Shown here: one piece after another, positions 1 to 8,457 of the stretch
Numbering within the stretch: position 1 is the stretch's first letter
Layout of the letters: the number at the start of each line of letters is the position of its first letter
Assembly (NCBI GenBank): GCA_028285085.1
Contig: JANQQI010000023.1
Coordinates: 62,001-126,000, forward strand
Length of the DNA stretch: 64,000 bases
Direction: 5' to 3'
DNA from: Saprospiraceae bacterium
GTDB taxonomy: Bacteria > Bacteroidota > Bacteroidia > Chitinophagales > Saprospiraceae
The notes under the pieces: model-generated
Database searches by the model: none
What the model was told of the DNA's origin: nothing
What the model saw: only the letters and a program-made list of their open reading frames with translations
Made by a program: the position numbers and the translations under genes

Positions 1-1198
1 TCAGTTTTTCAATTGATACATGTTCCATAACGACGATTTTGTACCATTGAGGGGCATGATGATTGTCAGGTACTAGACCGTATTTAGTGGCTAATTCTGG
101 TTCAATATGTTCGGCGCAAATGGTAACGATATTAGCGGCCGGATTACGATAAAAACGGAATCCCAAGTCTTCTAGTTTTTGACAAATCCATTCGGTGCGC
201 TTTTGCAAAATAAAAAGCTTTTCGTGCCAACCGTATGGACCATTTTTTACTAAAATCATCCAAACAGCAATGGCATTGGCACCTGAACGACTACCAATGA
301 GCGTAAAATCTTCACCCTCCACGTAACTAGCTTCTTGGGTGTTGGCGTACTGAATAAAGCCTTTCCGAATCAGGAAGATGCCCGTACCGTAAGGGGCTTG
401 AGCCATTTTGTGCGCGTCGAGGGTAAAGGAAGTGATCGCAGGATTTTTAAACGTCAATGGACTATCCTCTTGGGTGAAAGGGTAGTAAAAGCCACCGTAT
501 GCACCGTCCACGTGCAAGCGATAAGTACAATCCTGGTCGTCCAAAGTTTCCGTTAGAAGATTGATGTCATCGACCGAACCGAACATTGTGGTCATCATAT
601 TGCAAATCACGGTGAAGTATTTTTTGCCATTTGCCCGCGCGTTTTGCAGCACAATCTCAATAGCTTCGCCACTCAGGCCCCGGTTGGCCTCGGTTACGGG
701 AAATTTATAGATATCGATCGCCAACACATTGGCAGCCTTATCCATGGAGTAATGGCTATCAGCACTACAAAGTATGGCGATCTCATCCAGCTTCGCCCCG
801 TATTTCTGCTTGAAGTAGTTGCGGTAAATCCAGATAGCCTGTAGGTTAGCTTCCGTCCCGCCGGAGGCCACATAGCCATCCTGTTGCTCCGGCTCCCCTT
901 GCAAAATATCCACTGCGCAAATATCTATCAACTCCCGCTCAATGGCGTGCGTCCCTTCGAAGAAAGGCTCAGATTTGCCAAGCGTATGGCAGCCAATGTG
1001 ATTTGGGTTTTGCGTCAAAGCCGACATGTAAGGGGCATCTTTTAGAAAAGCGGCATCTTGATTGAACACCTTTTCGTCTAGGTAAGATGCGGGGACGCCC
1101 AGCGCGCCTTCGTGATTGTAGTTAACATTCTTTTCCAAGGCAGCGAAGACCGTAGATTTGATCTCCTCGTCCGATTTTTTCTTCCAAATTCTGGTCAT
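1..1198 (-). CDS. PLP-dependent group II amino acid decarboxylase (3' end beyond window)
   Basis: The frame opens with ATG at 1198 and stays open to base 1, giving 399 codons with no stop, so the C-terminus lies outside the window. The fold-type I signature is clear: SGGTEANLQ binds the cofactor phosphate (about residue 105), HVDGAYGG holds the aspartate that pairs with the pyridine nitrogen, and LDAHKMAQAPYGTG carries the Schiff-base lysine. Family knowledge: such enzymes decarboxylate tyrosine, aspartate, glutamate or related amino acids in the cytosol; substrate cannot be read here, although the MfnA/tyrosine-aspartate type is plausible. It is divergent from the LytTR regulator at 1485, with a 286-bp gap between them. 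Confidence 0.85.
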   Translation of the reverse strand, partial: MTRIWKKKSDEEIKSTVFAALEKNVNYNHEGALGVPASYLDEKVFNQDAAFLKDAPYMSALTQNPNHIGCHTLGKSEPFFEGTHAIERELIDICAVDILQGEPEQQDGYVASGGTEANLQAIWIYRNYFKQKYGAKLDEIAILCSADSHYSMDKAANVLAIDIYKFPVTEANRGLSGEAIEIVLQNARANGKKYFTVICNMMTTMFGSVDDINLLTETLDDQDCTYRLHVDGAYGGFYYPFTQEDSPLTFKNPAITSFTLDAHKMAQAPYGTGIFLIRKGFIQYANTQEASYVEGEDFTLIGSRSGANAIAVWMILVKNGPYGWHEKLFILQKRTEWICQKLEDLGFRFYRNPAANIVTICAEHIEPELATKYGLVPDNHHAPQWYKIVVMEHVSIEKL

Positions 1199-1484
1199 CT
1201 TTGCTTGATTATAGTCGTCATATAATATTGTGGCAAAGATACGCTTTCCCGCTGGCAGGAAGAAGGGGAAATGCGATGAAAGTTAGTCAGAAAATGGGCA
1301 AGGTGATGAGCTGTGTGAAACTTCAGATTTTTACTATGGTGGGTATGAAATCTACTTTCCTTTTGATGAGGCTGATCGGCTTAGAACGGTAAAAAATAAA
1401 ATTGGAAAGTGGCGACAACTTTTTTATACTAGTGCTATCCTTACTTAAGGAGTGCATCAATTGATTTATGTTATAAACTAGCCT

Positions 1485-2189
1485 ATGCGAATTCTAATTG
1501 TAGAAGATGAAGCCAGTATTGCTCGGCGTACCGAGCGGCTGCTGCAGGAGTTACTGGGCAAAGAATTGGATAGCCTCCACATTTGTCCATCCGTCGAAGC
1601 AGCTTTGACCTATATTGCCGAAAAGGCTATTGATCTGCTGCTGCTTGATCTGAATCTCTCTGGTCGGAATGGTTTTGAAATTTTGCAATCGTTATTGGCT
1701 GAATCTTTTGATACGATTATTATTTCTGCTTACCGGGATCGGGCCATTGAAGCGTTTGAGTACGGCGTGCTTGACTTTATTCCAAAGCCTTTTGATCTCG
1801 ATCGCCTCCGTCGAGCGATGGATCGTTTCCGTCAGCAAAGTGGTCGGGCCAAACAACCCATGCGGCGTTTGGCGATTAAGAAGCAAGGTAGAATTAGCTT
1901 GATTGCGGTAAAGGATATTTGTTTTATAAAAGGCGCTAATATCTATTCTGAAATTCATTTGCAGCACGGTGGAAAAGCCCTTTCCGATAAATCACTTGAT
2001 ACCTTGATCCGCTTACTACCAGCTCATTTTGAGCGCGTCCACAAATCTTATATTGTCGATATGCAACGTTGTACAGAAATCATCATCCAGCCCGGCAGTA
2101 AATATCAGCTGCGACTGGATGATGATCAGTACATACCGCTGGGGCGGACCCGCTACAAAGCCATTAAGGAGGCCTACTTTAAGGTTTAG
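1485..2189 (+). CDS. LytTR-family response regulator
   Basis: A 234-residue two-domain regulator. The N-terminal receiver domain (about 1-115) has the acidic pocket E7/D8, the phospho-acceptor D55 in LLLLDLNLSG, and the conserved K101 in FIPKPF. The C-terminal LytTR DNA-binding domain (about 125-232) shows the ERVHKSYIVD stretch and the closing PLGRTRYK pattern. LytTR regulators usually bind paired promoter repeats and work with LytS-type kinases; the best partner here is the kinase at 3765, also on the plus strand but separated by an inverted hydrolase gene. Its last 11 bases overlap the 3' end of that convergent gene. Confidence 0.92.
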   Translation: MRILIVEDEASIARRTERLLQELLGKELDSLHICPSVEAALTYIAEKAIDLLLLDLNLSGRNGFEILQSLLAESFDTIIISAYRDRAIEAFEYGVLDFIPKPFDLDRLRRAMDRFRQQSGRAKQPMRRLAIKKQGRISLIAVKDICFIKGANIYSEIHLQHGGKALSDKSLDTLIRLLPAHFERVHKSYIVDMQRCTEIIIQPGSKYQLRLDDDQYIPLGRTRYKAIKEAYFKV

Positions 2190-3627
2190 GGAGCTCGAAC
2201 TCTATCGGAGGAAGCGTGATCGTTTGGTTGCTGATTGTTTGACCCCGCATAAAGCTCAGCATGATTTCTTCAATTTTCGGAGAGGACAAAAACAATGGAT
2301 CGCTGTGTCCCGCACCATCGATAATCAGGTGGTAGCCGTTAGATAAATGTTTCAAGGTCTCCACAGCATTTTTCTCGGGAGTACGGCCGTCGAGCGTGCC
2401 GCTGATGCAAAGCACGGGCACTGCCGAAGAGAAAGGCGCGCGAAAAGCTTCTCCCAGATCCAGATATTTCAAAGCGTCCCATTCTACGAGGTAGGGATAA
2501 TTGATGGCATCGCCTAATAGCGTTTTGGGGGCGGCCTCTTGGAGACTGCGCAAGCGTTCTTCGGAAATGCCGGAGGCAATGTCCATGGCTAAGCCCATAC
2601 CGCGATACCCGCCGTACTTGGGCACCAGAGCATATGGCGCAACATTGGAAAAGTCACCCTGATACATTTCGCGAACCAAGCGTGGTAGTGACTTGAATCT
2701 GGAAGGTCCCCGTAGGGCAGTGGTCAGCAGGATTTGCATATCAAATTTACCGAGCACCGCCTCAATCATCTCTCCAGTTTCGGGATGCTTGGTTTTGACC
2801 GTTACGGGCTCTTGCTCTAGTCGATTAAGCACCTGCGCCATTTCTCCTAAAAGGTCAGGGTAGATGGCGGCTGTTTTTGGATCATCCTTAAGCATCTGAT
2901 CAATTTTTTCCAGTAAAGCTTGCTGGTCGTCGGGATGCTTGACGGTATGGTCGTAGCCTTCTACTCCCGCCAAAATGATCCGGTCGATATGCTTTTCGTG
3001 TCGCTTTAAGGTCGTTAAGGCCAAGTGTGAACCATAACTGATGCTCCATAGACTAATTTTCTCAGCTCCCAGAGCTTGACGGAGGTCGTTGAGATCATCG
3101 GCGTTTTCATTTGTATTATAACCTCTGAGATCGTGGCCTTTGGATTTAAAGAAATCGGCTGCTGCTGTGGCGGCGGCTTTAATTTGTGGCGCCATCTTTT
3201 CGGCATTCAGAGGTTCAGAAAATTCGGCAAGCCAATGCCCATCGTAGGATTCCATTTTATCAGAACGGCCAGTTCCTCGTTGATCGTAGGCAATCACATC
3301 AGCGACTGCCCGCATTGACATGAAGAGATCGAAGCGACTGCCCCAGGCGGTACCGGTGCCACTACCTCCGGGGCCGCCGGCCAGATATACAATGGGAGGT
3401 CCTGGATCGGGATTGGTGCTTTTGAAGCGGACGAAGCGGATATTGAGCTTTTTACCGTTGGGATAATTGCGATTTTCGGGCACTTGGAAGGTGCCAATTT
3501 CGGATTCCACTTTGTCGCCTTGTCTATTCTCGAAGGTGTATGGTTCTAGCTTTAAAGTGATGGAGTGTTGTGCCTGACAGCTATAAAACAAAAATATGAG
3601 CGCGATGGTAAGAATGGATGGATACAT
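2179..3627 (-). CDS. Exported alpha/beta hydrolase, peptidase S33 (prolyl/tripeptidyl aminopeptidase-like)
   Basis: A 482-residue protein with an N-terminal hydrophobic stretch ending near SCQAQ, so probably exported. YLAGGPGGSG (81-90) is the oxyanion-hole motif typical of S33 peptidases and YDQRGTGRSD follows. The nucleophile elbow is SISYGS, with S197 as nucleophile; the first glycine of the usual GxSxG is a serine. SGTLDGRTP supplies the acid and GAGHSD the histidine. Family knowledge: these enzymes release N-terminal residues or short peptides in the periplasm. The gene sits in reverse between a response regulator and its probable kinase and overlaps the regulator's 3' end by 11 bp. Confidence 0.88.
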   Translation of the reverse strand: MYPSILTIALIFLFYSCQAQHSITLKLEPYTFENRQGDKVESEIGTFQVPENRNYPNGKKLNIRFVRFKSTNPDPGPPIVYLAGGPGGSGTGTAWGSRFDLFMSMRAVADVIAYDQRGTGRSDKMESYDGHWLAEFSEPLNAEKMAPQIKAAATAAADFFKSKGHDLRGYNTNENADDLNDLRQALGAEKISLWSISYGSHLALTTLKRHEKHIDRIILAGVEGYDHTVKHPDDQQALLEKIDQMLKDDPKTAAIYPDLLGEMAQVLNRLEQEPVTVKTKHPETGEMIEAVLGKFDMQILLTTALRGPSRFKSLPRLVREMYQGDFSNVAPYALVPKYGGYRGMGLAMDIASGISEERLRSLQEAAPKTLLGDAINYPYLVEWDALKYLDLGEAFRAPFSSAVPVLCISGTLDGRTPEKNAVETLKHLSNGYHLIIDGAGHSDPLFLSSPKIEEIMLSFMRGQTISNQTITLPPIEFELPKP

Positions 3628-3764
3628 GTTAGGTTAAGTTATTTATTGAATCAATGCTTCAAATATGAAGGCTCAAAAGCAGTTCTTCACCAAAGCATTT
3701 GTCAACGACTCTAAGCGTGAGGTGAACAGCGCTTTTGCCTGTTTATTTCAAGTATCTTCGTACT

Positions 3765-5423
3765 ATGAATTGTAGATGCTTACTCTTTTCCTTTTGGTTG
3801 GTGATCGTCTGGTTGGATGCTATGGGACAGGATTTTCGAATTTTGCATCGGAAAATGGAAATCTCACCCGCTGATCGGGAAGACTGGCAGCGGAAAAGCC
3901 CTTCTGAAATGGGACAGTATCGCATTCGGATGCAGGTAGAGCTGGAAGGACAAAAGCCACCTTTGAAGCATTACAGTCTCTACGTTTCAATGATGGCTTC
4001 TTCCTACGCCTATTGGGATGGGGTTTTGCTGGGCAAGAATGGAATCGTGGGAGAGAACCAAGCGACAGAGGAACCTGGTACTCTGCACACTGCTTTTTTG
4101 ATTCCCGATTCGCTAATGACACCGGGGAGTCATCAAGTGGAGTTATTGATCTCCAATTTTCATGCAGAGGGAAAGATTCGACTCTACGGTGCCTGGGTAA
4201 ACGATTATCTGGCTCCCAAGGTTTGGGCAATTACCGGAGCGGCTTATATGCACATTTATGCCGGTTGCTTTTTAATTATTGGTCTTTTTTATTTCGTGCG
4301 GTATTTGACTAATCGCAAAGATTTGCCCCTTTTGACTTTCGCTGTGCTTTGTCTTGCTTTTTTCGCTCTGATCATCTTGGAGTATATAAAGACGCATTAT
4401 CAATATCTCTACCCCTGGCATTTTACACGCTTGCGACTCATTCTTGCTATTACCTTCCTCATTGGCCTGTGCTTGCCCCTGTTTTTTGCGCTGCGTTTCT
4501 CGTTCCGAGGATGGGGGAAATACCTGTTGCTACTGCTCACCTTCTTTGGCGTAATGATTTATTATACCCGATTTGGTTATGATTACGCGACCAATTATAG
4601 CATGGTAGCCAGTTTTATCATGGCCAGTGGTTTTTGTATCGCTGCTTGCCGTCGTCGTCTACCCGGAGGCTGGTTGGCGTTGGTGGGGGTACTACCCATT
4701 ACCGTGGCCTTGATGGTTTGGTTTGATTCCTATGATACGATCCTTTACGTTGGCTTTGCTCATCTGGTGCTCATGATTCTCATTTCTCTGGCCATGCAAG
4801 AAAAGGCGAATCGGCGCACCAGAGAAGAAGCCTTACTACTATCGAGTCGATTGGAAGTAGAATTATTGAAGAAAAACATTCAACCGCATTTTCTGATGAA
4901 TTCTATTACTTCGGCCATCGACTGGATTGAGCATAATCCTCAAGAGGGTGTAAAACTGCTATTGGCTTTAAGTCGGGAATTTGAGATTCTGCTGGATATC
5001 TCGGGAGAGAAAAGGATTCCACTTAGCCGTGAAATTGAACTTTGCCGGGCTCATTTGAAGATTATGGGATTTCGTAAGGAACAACATTATAAATTGCTAG
5101 TCAGTGGAATAGATGGTGAAGAGGAAGTGCCACCGGCCATTTTTTTAACCATGATCGAGAACGGTATTAGTCACCAAAATGCGGGCGAAGAGCCGGTGCG
5201 TTTCCATCTTTCCAAAACAGAAGATGAGCGCGTTTGTCGTTATCAATTATTGGCCGAAGGCCAAGCGGAGCAGTCTAATGGTAGTGAACTTAGCTATGGT
5301 ACCGGGCTGCGCTACATCGAAGCTCGGTTAGAAGAGAGTTATCCGGCATCCTGGTTGTTGAACACTCAGCCTGTAGACTTGGGCTGGTTGACCGAAATTG
5401 CCATTTACCCAAAGGGATTGTAA
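3765..5423 (+). CDS. LytS/YehU-type sensor histidine kinase, multi-pass membrane
   Basis: About 552 residues from ATG 3765; a TTG at 3735 would extend it, but ATG 3765 directly starts a signal peptide (MNCRCLLFSFWLVIVWL, ending at AMGQ). An extracellular beta-rich domain (about 25-150) is followed by roughly seven membrane helices (about 165-345). A short coiled coil leads to the His_kinase motif KKNIQPHFLMNSI with the phosphorylatable histidine. The ATPase part is weak but visible: MIENGISHQ as N-box and YGTGLRYIEARLE as G-box. It probably phosphorylates the LytTR regulator at 1485. A TATCTTCG element at 3753-3760 lies just before the ATG, so the mRNA may be nearly leaderless. Confidence 0.85.
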   Translation: MNCRCLLFSFWLVIVWLDAMGQDFRILHRKMEISPADREDWQRKSPSEMGQYRIRMQVELEGQKPPLKHYSLYVSMMASSYAYWDGVLLGKNGIVGENQATEEPGTLHTAFLIPDSLMTPGSHQVELLISNFHAEGKIRLYGAWVNDYLAPKVWAITGAAYMHIYAGCFLIIGLFYFVRYLTNRKDLPLLTFAVLCLAFFALIILEYIKTHYQYLYPWHFTRLRLILAITFLIGLCLPLFFALRFSFRGWGKYLLLLLTFFGVMIYYTRFGYDYATNYSMVASFIMASGFCIAACRRRLPGGWLALVGVLPITVALMVWFDSYDTILYVGFAHLVLMILISLAMQEKANRRTREEALLLSSRLEVELLKKNIQPHFLMNSITSAIDWIEHNPQEGVKLLLALSREFEILLDISGEKRIPLSREIELCRAHLKIMGFRKEQHYKLLVSGIDGEEEVPPAIFLTMIENGISHQNAGEEPVRFHLSKTEDERVCRYQLLAEGQAEQSNGSELSYGTGLRYIEARLEESYPASWLLNTQPVDLGWLTEIAIYPKGL

Positions 5424-5455
5424 CTAATGGTGCTTTGTGTAAGTATGCATGATCA

Positions 5456-6523
5456 TTATCGCTGTTGCAAATCAAGCAGCAACGCCTGAACAGTCGTATC
5501 CATGGTAACGGTTTTTTGATAGTATTTTTCTAAAATTTCCTGAAAAGAGAGGGTATTATACCTGGAAAAGATATTTTTTTCATCCATTAGCATGACGTGC
5601 TCAACGCCCTGCGGTTTCAAATGATCTTGAACCACTCGACCACTGAGATAAAACATGGCAGCATGCCAGAGCCCCCGTGGAAATCTCATGTCCATTGCTT
5701 TGCTTTGATGGAAAATGGCTGCTCTAAACGGGCTATCATCGATACCATATAATAAATGACTTCCTTCGTGAAAGACGGTTTCAATAAATGAGGAGGTTTT
5801 GACGTGAGGATCTTTGGTAGAAATAATGATGTTCATACTCGGCCGGGATATCGTAAATGCACCGGCATAATTGGCGTGGGCCGTGAGGTCGACCCGGACT
5901 TTTGTATTAGCGGGCCACGGGTAATCGGCGAGTAGTTCCATTGCTGAGATGACGCTGGATTCAAGACTGCGGATAGTGGATAGATGCTCGCGTAGCATTT
6001 GCTGATTGTGGGCATCGTGGATAGGCCAGAGACGAAGACGATAGAGTTTGGCAATTAAATTTAATTGCTTGCGATGCGCTTCACTGATAATGGTATCCGA
6101 GGGCAACGGTTGGTTGTCGTCCTGTTCGCGCAGCCAAACGTGCAATGGGCCCATTTCGAATACGACACTAAGGGTATCAAACTGCTCCTGATAAAAATCC
6201 GCTACTTCTTTAAACATCGATAATTCCTCATTGGACATTTGCCCCATGGCCAGATCATCTCCAATATTCAAAAAGGTGCTTCCATCTTCCTTAAGTTTTC
6301 GACCTTGCTTTCCCATACCATATTCGTAAAGGAAATAATGGAGGTTGACCCAAAAATCACTATGAAAAACAAAACGTTCGGTGGTGTCAATAGTAGAAAT
6401 GCTCCACGACTTTGATTTTTTGTATTTCATCTTGTCATCCATACTAGCATCCGAACAGGCCGATATGGAGCAGAGAATGATAAACGTGAGGACGGAGAAT
6501 AAAAGGAGAGCAGGATTACGCAT
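5456..6523 (-). CDS. Lipoprotein with HEXXH metallopeptidase-like motif, unknown family
   Basis: A 355-residue protein with a lipoprotein signal peptide; the lipobox SISAC places the acylated cysteine at residue 23. The middle is mostly helical and holds one striking motif: FIETVFHEGSHLLYG, in which H252-E253-x-x-H256 matches the zinc-binding helix of gluzincin/metzincin peptidases. A third ligand is not obvious. I do not recognise the family. The location would be an outer or inner membrane surface facing the periplasm or outside. It converges on the kinase gene ending at 5423, with 32 bp between them. Peptidase activity is an inference from the motif alone. Confidence 0.75.
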   Translation of the reverse strand: MRNPALLLFSVLTFIILCSISACSDASMDDKMKYKKSKSWSISTIDTTERFVFHSDFWVNLHYFLYEYGMGKQGRKLKEDGSTFLNIGDDLAMGQMSNEELSMFKEVADFYQEQFDTLSVVFEMGPLHVWLREQDDNQPLPSDTIISEAHRKQLNLIAKLYRLRLWPIHDAHNQQMLREHLSTIRSLESSVISAMELLADYPWPANTKVRVDLTAHANYAGAFTISRPSMNIIISTKDPHVKTSSFIETVFHEGSHLLYGIDDSPFRAAIFHQSKAMDMRFPRGLWHAAMFYLSGRVVQDHLKPQGVEHVMLMDEKNIFSRYNTLSFQEILEKYYQKTVTMDTTVQALLLDLQQR

Positions 6524-6635
6524 AGTGGGTTGTTCGTTTATTACAATAATAAAACTTACTCAAAACACTCTAACAAGATATGGAAATTGAATCAGGAAAT
6601 ATTAGCCTTCATCGGATCAAACTCCCTTCTCAATT

Positions 6636-7517
6636 TTATTTTTCTGTCTGATTTTCCTCAATCGGTGAATCGCTTGAAGATGAATTGGTTTCATCTTGAG
6701 AAGTCGATGCAGAAAAAACATCCGTACCCGAAAATTTATCATGCCAACGTTCTCCGGTCTGGACAACGTAGCTTAGTGCTTCGAAGGGGATATAGCGGCA
6801 AAGACTCCTTATCAGTATTTTTTTTAAAGAAGTTGGAGAACCGTCAGGATTTGATACGTAAGTGTTTGTAACTACTTTACCTGGTGTTTGTCGAAATAAC
6901 GCTTCGCAAAATGTATAATATAGAAATGGAATTGAAAAAATACACACATAAAGTAATATAATCAGTAATAAATCTGAGGAAAGCGTATTCACTGTCCTGA
7001 CGTAAGAGAAAAGTATGATGTAAATTAAGATAGAATCAACGAAATGATGAACGAAGCGCTTAGCTCTAGTTAATCTAATTGATGATAGCACCTTAGTTCG
7101 AATTGCTGCTTGTCGATAAATTTTGATACTGTAGATAAGCAAAACAATTTTTAAAATTGTAAAGAAATAAAAGAGCCAATCTGGGGATGTAGTCCGAAGA
7201 AAAGTGATATGGATGAAAGTATGTGGAATAGAAAGAGACCATTTTGCCAAATAAAAAAGGATAAAGAGTTTTAAATATTTATTAAAGAAGTTTTTAAATC
7301 TGAAATATTGAATAATCCCGAGGATCCCAATGAGGTTAGTGGCGATATATATTAATTTTCGAAAAACTATCCCTCTATTTTCGGGAAACCAATGAATTTG
7401 CTTGTAAAAGATTGAAATCTTTTCAAGTTGATTAGGTAAAGAATAAAGGAAAAATAATTGGACAATAATTACGATTGTCAAAATAATGGGGATGGCACTC
7501 TTCTTAAACGGGGTCAT
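6636..7517 (-). CDS. RDD-like multi-pass membrane protein
   Basis: A 293-residue AT-rich gene. The N-terminal half contains about four hydrophobic helices (about 9-28, 47-67, 80-97 and 112-128). The C-terminal half resembles RDD domains: RAKRFVHHFVDSILIY corresponds to the usual A-x-R-x-x-A-x-x-I-D start, YYTFCEALFRQTPGK to the glycine-lysine turn after the second helix, and RYIPFEAL plus WHDKFSGTDV to the ending. A charged serine-rich tail follows. RDD proteins are poorly understood, though some take part in ion exchange. It stands alone, 118 bp after a neighbour on the same strand. Confidence 0.7.
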   Translation of the reverse strand: MTPFKKSAIPIILTIVIIVQLFFLYSLPNQLEKISIFYKQIHWFPENRGIVFRKLIYIATNLIGILGIIQYFRFKNFFNKYLKLFILFYLAKWSLSIPHTFIHITFLRTTSPDWLFYFFTILKIVLLIYSIKIYRQAAIRTKVLSSIRLTRAKRFVHHFVDSILIYIILFSYVRTVNTLSSDLLLIILLYVCIFSIPFLYYTFCEALFRQTPGKVVTNTYVSNPDGSPTSLKKILIRSLCRYIPFEALSYVVQTGERWHDKFSGTDVFSASTSQDETNSSSSDSPIEENQTEK

Positions 7518-7654
7518 GTAAGTTATAGGTTAATAGGAAGGTTTTTACATTGCTATCGTTGATGAAAATGGCATTTTCCTAATTGTGAAATGCATTGACC
7601 AACCACAAATACATCAATGTTTTTTAGGAGGGAGGGAATCAATTTTATTTTTTC

Positions 7655-8308
7655 TCACAACACCTCCAAAATATCTCTATTTTCTAAAACCTGTTTTGAG
7701 GCGCCTTCCATACCAGCTTTAAACATCGCCTCGCCCAGTTCTGTCGATTTGATACTAGCATTTTTTCCAAACAATTTAATCAATGGATAGAGGCCACGAC
7801 TGATGCGGTACATCAAATTGGGTTCCTGACGTTTTTCTACGGGGTAAATGTAGGCTGGCCGGAAAATATACAAACTATCAAAATCGAGCGCCGAAAGATG
7901 GTTCTCAGCCATACCTTTATAACGAGCAAAGGAGACCCGGCTCTTTTCCGTCGGATCGGCGCCATTGCCACTTAAAAAGCAAAAGGTCGCTTGTGGACTA
8001 TGAGCCTTGAGGGCATCCGCGAAAGACATCGTGTAGTCTACCGTGATGGTTTTAAACACCTCGTCCGAAACGGCGCCAGTATACACGCCGATACAAAATT
8101 GGGCAATATCGATATTTTGAAATACAGATTCCAGTCCGCTGAAATCAGAGAAATCCTTGTGAATGATCTCTTCAAGTTTGGGATGCGTCAACCCGCTTGC
8201 TCGGCGGCTAAGCGAGTACACACGACCAATGGCATCGGAAGCAAGGCAATGTTGTAAAACAATTCCTCCAATCATACCTGTGGCACCGGCGATAAGGACA
8301 TTTTTCAT
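7655..8308 (-). CDS. NAD(P)-binding atypical SDR (epimerase/reductase-like)
   Basis: A 217-residue protein from ATG 8308; a TTG four codons upstream is a less likely start. The N-terminus reads MKNVLIAGATGMIGG, the Rossmann GxxGxxG nucleotide-binding loop of atypical short-chain dehydrogenases (NmrA/HTATIP2-like), followed by YSLSRR, whose arginines often select NADP. The later YKGMAENHL replaces the classical YxxxK, with Y and K in suitable spacing, and IFRPAYIYP is typical of the group. Function is probably reduction or NADP sensing in the cytosol; no substrate can be inferred. It is the gene downstream of the LamG/T9SS protein, from which a hairpin separates it. Confidence 0.82.
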   Translation of the reverse strand: MKNVLIAGATGMIGGIVLQHCLASDAIGRVYSLSRRASGLTHPKLEEIIHKDFSDFSGLESVFQNIDIAQFCIGVYTGAVSDEVFKTITVDYTMSFADALKAHSPQATFCFLSGNGADPTEKSRVSFARYKGMAENHLSALDFDSLYIFRPAYIYPVEKRQEPNLMYRISRGLYPLIKLFGKNASIKSTELGEAMFKAGMEGASKQVLENRDILEVL

Positions 8309-8405
8309 AAGGCAAATCAAATGTTGTTGGGTGCAATGAAGATAATGCCTTATGTCGGAGAATTGTGCATGAATGCCAAAGCTTTTCTCCCGGTAACATA
8401 AAAAG

Positions 8406-8442
8406 TATCGCCAAAGTCAAGTCAATTTTGACTCTGGCGATA
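8406..8442 (-). terminator. Stem-loop downstream of the LamG/T9SS gene
   Basis: The arms 8406-8420 and 8428-8442 pair over 15 bp with one mismatch around a 7-nt loop (8421-8427). It lies 16 bp beyond the stop of the minus-strand gene at 8458 and is followed on that strand by an A/T-rich stretch, so it probably ends that transcript before the SDR gene. Confidence 0.7.
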
Positions 8443-8457
8443 GAGGTGTGTTATAGT

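Noticed and set aside
1201..1392. Plus-strand frame of 63 codons between the PLP decarboxylase and the LytTR regulator
   Set aside because: No recognised motif, no ribosome-binding or promoter signal; the gap is more likely a shared regulatory region.
6530..6871. Plus-strand frame of 113 codons opposite the RDD-like membrane protein
   Set aside because: AT-rich antisense frame with no motif; the minus-strand gene is better supported.
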